Made by a program: the position numbers and the translations under genes. A DNA stretch of 64,000 nucleotides from assembly GCA_963971285.1 (NCBI GenBank), contig OZ020254.1:1054001-1118000 (forward strand). The letters run 5' to 3'. How positions within the stretch are numbered: position 1 is the stretch's first letter; each line of letters opens with the position of its first letter. Source of the DNA: Astropecten irregularis. Lineage: Eukaryota > Echinodermata > Asteroidea > Paxillosida > Astropectinidae. Positions 58,386 through 64,000 of the stretch are shown here, piece after piece. The notes beneath the pieces were generated by a model, which did not search any database, was not told where the DNA came from, and saw nothing but the letters and a program-made list of their open reading frames with translations.

Positions 58386-59737
58386 TATGTACATGTATAA
58401 TCATACTGAATCGGTGAATGGTTCAGCTGTCCAAGATAACTAGTGTTCTCCGTTGTTTCCTTACTGAGGACTTTCTTCCTACCTAGAAGGGGACCACATT
58501 GTCTTGTTTGAGTGTGAGGGACTAAAAACTCCATCACTTCTTTACCTGTACGGACACGATGTGTTTTTGTCCTATTTACCTTTAATAGAAATACATGCAG
58601 TGAACCTTGTAGCAATCATCACGGACATTTAACATGTTGAGCCAGGTATATAAGGCTCTGTGCACACTGTCTTGCCAACTCAGGTGTGAGGATTTTAAGG
58701 GAGAATAATTGAAGACCGACATCGACTCTTGCTGCTCAGGTCGGGCTTTCCATGTTTGAACAGTCTGATTGTGACAACAGTGAATCTGTGAGAGGCCGGT
58801 GTCTGAAATCAGTTATGAGACAAAAATAAAATCAGTACTCTGGGAAAACAAATCTGAGGGATTCCGCTCTCTGTCATGTCTGTGGTAAGCTTCCGGAGTG
58901 TGCAGAGGAATTGAATTCCTTGTCATTCTCTTTAATATCCTTTGCTGTCCTGATTGACCTAATTCACGTGTGACCCAATGTAGTAAAGACTGCAGGCAAT
59001 TCCACAAAGTAAACAAACAAAAAAGAGGGAATTCTTATTGTTTTTTATTTTTTTATTTATTATTTTATTTATTATTTTAAAGTCGAAATGTTACATCTAC
59101 ATGTTGGAAAAACTAAAAGCTTAAAGCAAATATTACAATTACATTTTCTTGAACAAATAAGGTAAAATCACAAAATGGTGCAAATTATGTACAATTTTTA
59201 ATGATCCGAAAATGTTTTGAATAAACAGTTGGGCAATACAACATTCCATTTATATTTTAAAACAATGATGATTTCACAAATTTTTAAATAGCCAATCTAA
59301 GTACAAATCTTCTTCCAAAATTTATCAAAATCTTCACAAAAATGCACAATTGAACATTACAGACATACATTTGGTATTTTGGTATTGGAAAAATTGGAAA
59401 AGGAATAGTGCAACGTTATTTTGGGTAATTGCGGTTTGTACCCACAATGGGTTCATTCAGCCCTTTCGCATATGTTCCAGTCAGAGTATAGATGCCATCG
59501 CCTGAATTTTCCATGATGATTTGTCAAAACTGGGAGAGCAAGGGATTACGTGTCAGTGACAAGTTAATACTTGACCTAGATGTTACAATTTGTGAGTGGC
59601 ACTCATTATCTTATCTCTTTTGGGAAAGAGTGTGGTTCTGAACGCAATCTTTGATGAGTTGTTTTCGGGGCATTTTCTTGAGAGGCTAAAAGTTGACCCT
59701 TCTTGTCCATCTTGTCATGTGTTTGAAACTTTTACAG
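58386..59737. other. FAM193A intron 5, unassigned part
   Basis: Contains an A/T-only tract (59,040-59,080). No further exon fits. Confidence 0.4.
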
Positions 59738-60003
59738 AGGATGAAGATAGTTCCAAGCTGAGCCTACCCCGTATGAAGGAGCTGCTGCACCGGCTCTGCA
59801 CCCACGATCCTCATCAGCTCTTCCTTCAGCTGGAGCTAGAGGTGGACGACTATCTCAAGGAGATCAGTGGACGCCTCGGTCGCCAGCTGGCCTCCGGCTA
59901 CAAATCCCTGGCCCTGGCCAAGCAGTTTGTCAGTCTGCTACTGGACGAGTATGATTCCCTGTGCTCGACTGCTAAGACGCTATCTGCAGTGCTAGAACAA
60001 CTG
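59738..60003 (+). CDS. FAM193A: FAM193A coding exon 6 (helical domain)
   Basis: 266 nt; 2 nt complete the split Glu codon, and it ends LEQL|GTAAAC in phase 0. It encodes a Leu/charged helical region, for example LHRLCTHDPHQLFLQLELEV and FVSLLLDEYDSLCSTAKTLS. No signal peptide or membrane segment is seen. Confidence 0.88.
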
Positions 60004-60019
60004 GTAAACCCACCCTCAA

Positions 60020-60235
60020 CTTGTTGTACCTCATTAACCCTAACCTCTTAACCTACTACACAATATCAAGTGCTGCTTACTACACATTACCACAGACTCC
60101 ACAGGGGGACTGGATTATAAACATTAACTATGCATTACCATACAAACCACACTGTGGTGTATTGTGGTATTCAAGATACCTACCACAGGAAATACCTGTA
60201 AACATTGATAAGCAGGTGGGTTAGGATTAAAGAAA
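60020..60235 (+). repeat. TACCACA/TGTGGTA element with CTAACC and GGTTAGG edges
   Basis: CATTAACCCTAACCTCTTAAC, CACACTGTGGTGTATTGTGG, and the end GCAGGTGGGTTAGGATTAA. Starts 17 bp after FAM193A exon 6. Confidence 0.6.
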
Positions 60236-60524
60236 GCAAATCAACCACACTTGAGGTCCTAGTTGGTAAATCCTAGATGGTCTCAAGATTCAAACTAGCT
60301 TACCATTCTTTTTCTCATTCCCTTTTTATTCTTAAATCATACACAAGTCTTTCACATTGAGTTTTATAAAATACAGATTTTATTTTCAAAATCACCATGT
60401 GAGAAAATGTTTTGTGAGGAACTAGTGATACGGCTAGCTTGGTAATTTAGCTTTCATAGACATCTTTGCCAGAAAGCCGAAGTTTGAAGATGAAAATTGA
60501 CAACTTTTTTAATGATTATTTTAG

Positions 60525-60688
60525 GAGAGAGAGCACTTGTCCAAGTTCCAGCTGACGTGGCTGAGGCACAACATGCACATGTTTCATTCCACTGTCTATG
60601 TCACGCTGGGTCTACGGGAGAAGTTCAGCTGTCTTATCAACGAGCTACGGCAGGGTACAGGGAGCAAGGAGGCATGCTTGCTGCACAG
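60525..60688 (+). CDS. FAM193A: FAM193A coding exon 7
   Basis: 164 nt, phase 0 start, acceptor TTATTTTAG|GAG, donor CACAG|GTCAGT with 2 nt carried on. It reads EREHLSKFQLTWLRHNMHMF and continues the helical domain through LREKFSCLINELRQGTGSKE. Confidence 0.88.
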
Positions 60689-60842
60689 GTCAGTCTCACT
60701 GTCCACGCCAATGGATCCCAGGGGAGCTCCTAACACCCCTCCCCTGTTGACCTCAAGGTTAAGCCCCTCCAACTAGACTCAACGTGGTTCTCCACTGGAA
60801 CCACTGACCCACACTCGCCAAACAGATTTGACACCTGTCCCA

Positions 60843-61119
60843 CGTTCAGACTAGATCCCGATTATCAGGGAAGTCCCGATAATCAGGACTTTCCCTGGAA
60901 AACCCATAGTGTGGACACTTGCTAGGACTACTGGTAGTTCCGTTGCCCCCGCCAAACAATTTTGCTGTTAGAGGCTCTTAATTGATATCGTGCAGCTGTT
61001 TTTATTATTTAAGTGTGCATGCTCTACAGTGCCACGCTTCGTGACAAAACAAACATCCGAAACCAATAGCTGTCAATTGTTTTTGAACAATTTTTGATAA
61101 TCAGGACCTGGTCTGAACG
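60843..61119. mobile_element. CGTTCAGACTAG inverted-repeat element
   Basis: Starts CGTTCAGACTAGATCCCGAT and ends GATAATCAGGACCTGGTCTGAACG. 277 bp, no coding capacity, in FAM193A intron 7. Confidence 0.75.
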
Positions 61120-61548
61120 CAGGGCTGATTGTAGCATTCACCATCTAAAGTCATCAACTGTTACAATGCCTAAATCCACCCAAGACCAAATTTAACACCA
61201 ATTCCTTATATCAAAGTGCCTTTATTTCAAAGGAGGAACTTTATTCTGAACATTTTGATGACCGTTGAGACCGTTAGGTTTCATACTTGGCTGTGTTAAA
61301 AGTTTTGACAAAAGGAGCAAGGCAGTTCTCCTCTCATTAGGGACATGTGCTGTGAGAGAATCTGATGTTCGTTGGAACATATAAAAGCAACAGCCTTCAT
61401 TTACTTCATGATGTTCCTGTCACTATGTCCTGGGGTCGATTTATCGTAACTCAGTTAGAAAGGAAAATCAAAGTGAAATCGACTCGTAGTTTCTTTCATC
61501 TCGTTCATCGGTTGACCTCCTGGCCTTGTTTTGACATTTTGGCAACAG

Positions 61549-61645
61549 GTACTTGAAGTTTGATGAGGACATGGCCGTCATATCAGTGGAATGGAGGGAC
61601 TGTCAGCAGCTGATAGACAAATACCACGAGGACCAGATGTCACAG
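61549..61645 (+). CDS. FAM193A: FAM193A coding exon 8
   Basis: 97 nt; 1 nt completes the split Arg codon and it ends SQ|GTAACT in phase 0. It encodes YLKFDEDMAVISVEWRDCQQ and LIDKYHEDQM, still in the helical region. Confidence 0.85.
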
Positions 61646-61793
61646 GTAACTGTCATCACCTTTGAATCCTCGTACCCCTACTTTCCTCAAGTACGTCAGA
61701 TGGTCTTGTACCAAGCAAGTTTCAATTGCAACTTTCAAACTCTCAAATTTCGCAAAAACATTTCAAGATATTTTGTTTGTTCACCTTTCCCAG

Positions 61794-62008
61794 GACTGCA
61801 TAAAGACCAAACAGCAAGCGCTAGGGGTAGACTGGGAGTTCCTGAAGACGCAGAAGATCTTTACGGAGCACGGCGGTCTCAAGGCTCACACTGGTAGCAT
61901 GGGCAAAGAGAAGGCTAACTCTGTCAAGTGTCATGCGGCTAGCGGTGTGCTGGGGAGGTTGCTCAATGGCGGTGAGGCAGAGCACAAAGGCTCAACTTGC
62001 AAGAAGAG
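61794..62008 (+). CDS. FAM193A: FAM193A coding exon 9
   Basis: 215 nt, phase 0 start after CCTTTCCCAG, 2 nt carried on, donor AAGAG|GTGAGC. It contains DWEFLKTQKIFTEHGGLKAH followed by a less ordered Gly/Lys/His-rich stretch and the basic STCKKR. Confidence 0.85.
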
Positions 62009-62422
62009 GTGAGCTTGAACAGGTGTAGAACATGCCTGCCTGGCTGGAAACGTCTGGACTTGGCAATCTTGTTAATCTGCACATAGGGGGTATTCCATAG
62101 GCCTTCCCACGTGGTCTGAGCATTTCAAAGCAGCCCTTTATGTTTGTGAAAGCACAAAGAGATTCTCAGTTTGATATTCCCAGCTAGATGGCATATAAGA
62201 GTATGTCTGGCACCCAAAGCAAAGAGCTGGAACTGTAATCTAGGTTTTAGGTTAAATTCCCTCTTTTTGGCTAAATATTCCTTTTCTCTCTTCTAAATTT
62301 GTTTATGACCATCATCGTTTAGACGTAAACTGTGAAAACCTTACCACCATTAAACACACCCTTGAAAACAAGGACATGCGGAGCCACCTATCCATTCCAA
62401 ATTGTCCTGTGTTTTTTCTCAG

Positions 62423-62677
62423 GTGTCCGTGCGATGACTGCAGTATTGCGAGACTGACGTCTAGTCTCCTGACTCCTGACCTGTACGAGGAGATAGGGCT
62501 GAAGCACCTTCAGGAGGGCGGCAACCCGGCTCAGCTGGCATCCCTAGACAGCTACCTGCAGTCCATCCACCCTCCGGACCTGTCCTCTACGTCTTCATCC
62601 TCATCAGAGTGTTCCTCCCAAGAGGACAGTGATGGTGTGCTGCCGATATTCTCCAGGAGTGACCTCACTCAGTCAGG
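62423..62677 (+). CDS. FAM193A: FAM193A coding exon 10 (CPCDDCSIARLT motif)
   Basis: 255 nt; 1 nt completes Arg and 2 nt (GG) are carried on. It encodes RCPCDDCSIARLTSSLLTPD, a CxCxxC cluster like those in exons 5 and 13, then a helical segment and a serine-rich, acidic stretch. The donor GG|GTAAGA is strong. Confidence 0.88.
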
Positions 62678-62899
62678 GTAAGAGAAGGGTAGGGAAGCAG
62701 GAGTGGTCTTCCAGGTGTTGTCTCTTCCTTCGGAAGGCCGGGGTGTTCCTTGAGCCAATCTACTCCGAGCCACTGATTGAAAGAGTTGAGACGTGGAGAG
62801 TCTTAAAGGCTTAACAATCTTGGCCAGTCTTTGCATCATTGCACGCAGACAATTGGCTAACATTATCTATGCTCATGCTTGATAGCTTTGTTTCTGCAG

Positions 62900-62959
62900 A
62901 CTGACCAAGGCACAAGCAGAAGGCGTTACCTACACGGATACAGCATTAGAAACATCTAC
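62900..62959 (+). CDS. FAM193A: FAM193A coding exon 11 (symmetric cassette exon)
   Basis: 60 nt between TTTCTGCAG and AC|GTATGT, entered and left with the same phase. It adds LTKAQAEGVTYTDTALETS within the acidic linker. Exon 10 can also join exon 12 directly in frame (GG|G TTC), so this exon is a natural candidate for alternative splicing. Confidence 0.65.
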
Positions 62960-63144
62960 GTATGTTAACTTATTGGCTTCTTATCCAAACTGAAAATAGA
63001 CATGCCACCAGTGCAGTGGAGTTTGACCAACCTGTAGCCTGTAGCATTGTGCATCAAATCCATCAAGCAAAAGGGTTATTGATACTACTTTGGTGTATTG
63101 ACATCGAGTTCACTTGCTAAATTGGTCATTGCTTGACTCCTCAG

Positions 63145-63319
63145 GTTCAGTTCTCCAAGAAGCGAAGATTCGGAGGACTCGGATGACCTGGACTCCAATG
63201 CGTCGCCCTCGCCGACCCATGATGGGGAGGAGGAAGAAGGCAGCAAGACGGAGAGGAGGACGAACGGAGATGGCAGCAGTTCGGGCAAGGAGAAGTCCAC
63301 ACGAGAAGGCAGTCAGAAG
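63145..63319 (+). CDS. FAM193A: FAM193A coding exon 12 (acidic Ser-rich linker)
   Basis: 175 nt; 1 nt completes the split codon and it ends phase 0 at CAGAAG|GTGGGG. It encodes SPRSEDSEDSDDLDSNASPS and an EEEE run, then a Lys/Arg/Ser/Gly-rich part. It is likely disordered and rich in casein-kinase-2-like sites. Confidence 0.82.
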
Positions 63320-63721
63320 GTGGGGAACTAGACATGTTTGTTAGTTGGTTGAGTTGTTTGTTTGTCTGGGCGTTATGGTTTTTATAGTGAGCTTTTTGTT
63401 AATGTGGGGTTTTTGTTGGAGAGGGGGGATGTTGTTATTTGTGTGCTGGTCTTTCTCCAGTTGTGTCTTGAACCGTGGAGATGAAATGAAGGTATTTGGA
63501 GAGAAGCAATACATTGGGTTTTTTTTATTCTGGGATTGAGCCAAGGATTCCAAGAAAAGTGAAGTAAGTCACTTAAATGAGCCAAGAAACCCTGGAGAGA
63601 AGAGAAAGAAGGAAATGGCAGTTGATGTTGGGGGAAGCCATGTAGGAAATGGGTGGCAGATTTGTCTCATGTTTGATAGGCTGTAAGTGAGAATGATGAC
63701 TTTGTTTCATTTATTCAACAG

Positions 63722-64000
63722 GATTCCAGTCGCTCTTGTACTTGTCGAGCCTGCACAGCAAGTCACAAGGTTCTGTCCTCCACATTTGGCACGGGTAATG
63801 TCGCTGACAAGCTAGACCTGACCGCCCATCCACCGTCTTATCTCTTCTACCCCAACCTGACCAACCACCAGCCACTGGATCTCAGCCACCACGGGATCAC
63901 GGCCAAGCATCCCTTCATCCACCCTCACCTCTACAACCTAACCTCCCAGAAAACGACCAAAGTGGCTACCTGTCAACCCCAGCAGCAGCAGCAGCAACAG
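63722..64000 (+). CDS. FAM193A: FAM193A coding exon 13 (partial at window edge; polyQ)
   Basis: Phase 0 start after TTATTCAACAG, open for 93 codons to the last base. It starts DSSRSCTCRACTASHKVLSS, another CxCxxC cluster, then a His/Pro/Tyr-rich segment (for example NHQPLDLSHHGITAKHPFIH), and ends in a CAG-encoded glutamine run cut by the window end. The exon's donor is outside. Confidence 0.85.

Larger units (their letters stand above)
33640..64000 (+). other. FAM193A: FAM193A-type gene (span; continues past window end)
   Basis: Thirteen exons join in a single consistent frame, from MSASDMKRNKRRRNKRGGGG to an open polyglutamine run at the window end. Domains in order: a basic Gly-rich N terminus; a CEHCLLCRRE Cys pair; CPECRR; CSCEPCRERRE; a largely helical region (exons 6-9); CPCDDCSIARLT; a Ser/acidic low-complexity segment; CTCRACTASHK; and a His/Pro-rich segment. 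The family's biochemical function is poorly known; the repeated CxxC and CxCxxC motifs suggest metal binding (inference). Assignment rests on remembered features of the vertebrate family (basic Gly-rich start, serial Cys motifs) and on the neighbouring RNF4 gene, as in human 4p16.3. The C-terminal FAM193 domain would lie beyond the window and cannot be checked. FAM193B is the alternative paralogue; invertebrates may have a single ancestral gene. Confidence 0.82.

Overview
This is a eukaryotic genomic window, about 62% AT, with small exons in long introns, GT-AG splice sites, a Pol III tRNA gene and very many short non-autonomous DNA transposons. The frequent ACATGTA and TAGGCCTA words and the proteins encoded suggest an invertebrate deuterostome, most likely an echinoderm and perhaps a sea star. 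That placement is an inference from repeat style and composition, not a database match.

Two protein genes can be read exon by exon with consistent splice phases. On the minus strand (28,750 to about 20,327) lies a complete RNF4-type SUMO-targeted ubiquitin ligase: five coding exons, 218 residues, four SUMO-interaction motifs, an arginine-rich motif and a C-terminal C3HC4 RING ending in the RNF4-style tail. On the plus strand (from about 33,640 past the window end) lies a FAM193A-type gene: 13 coding exons, one extra candidate 36-nt microexon, and a sequence still open at base 64,000. The genes are divergent, with about 5 kb between their start codons. RNF4 and FAM193A are also close neighbours on human 4p16.3, so the linkage looks ancient, although human orientation is tandem rather than head-to-head.

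Layout: 1-20,300 is intergenic and repeat-rich, with one intact tRNA-Cys(GCA) gene at 11,238 and a 21-bp minisatellite at 16.6-17.1 kb. 20,327-28,750 is RNF4, with a hAT-type element bearing a clean 8-bp target duplication in one intron. 28,750-33,640 is the divergent intergenic region. It is dominated by a large palindromic transposon (29,706-32,038) whose right arm is interrupted by a foldback element with minisatellite arms (31,170-32,024); both insertions keep target-site duplications. The palindrome core holds two perfect CRE octamers and an inverted CCAAT box, and each arm carries a YY1-like site and an outward-facing consensus splice donor, so it may act as a bidirectional promoter. 33,640-64,000 is FAM193A; its two largest introns (38,048-47,665 and 47,822-56,872) are full of repeats and its 3' half is exon-dense.

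The most interesting material is the architecture rather than a new enzyme: the palindromic element between two divergent genes, tRNA-derived palindromic elements, at least three subfamilies of TTAAAGG-ended miniature elements, and the candidate microexon in FAM193A.
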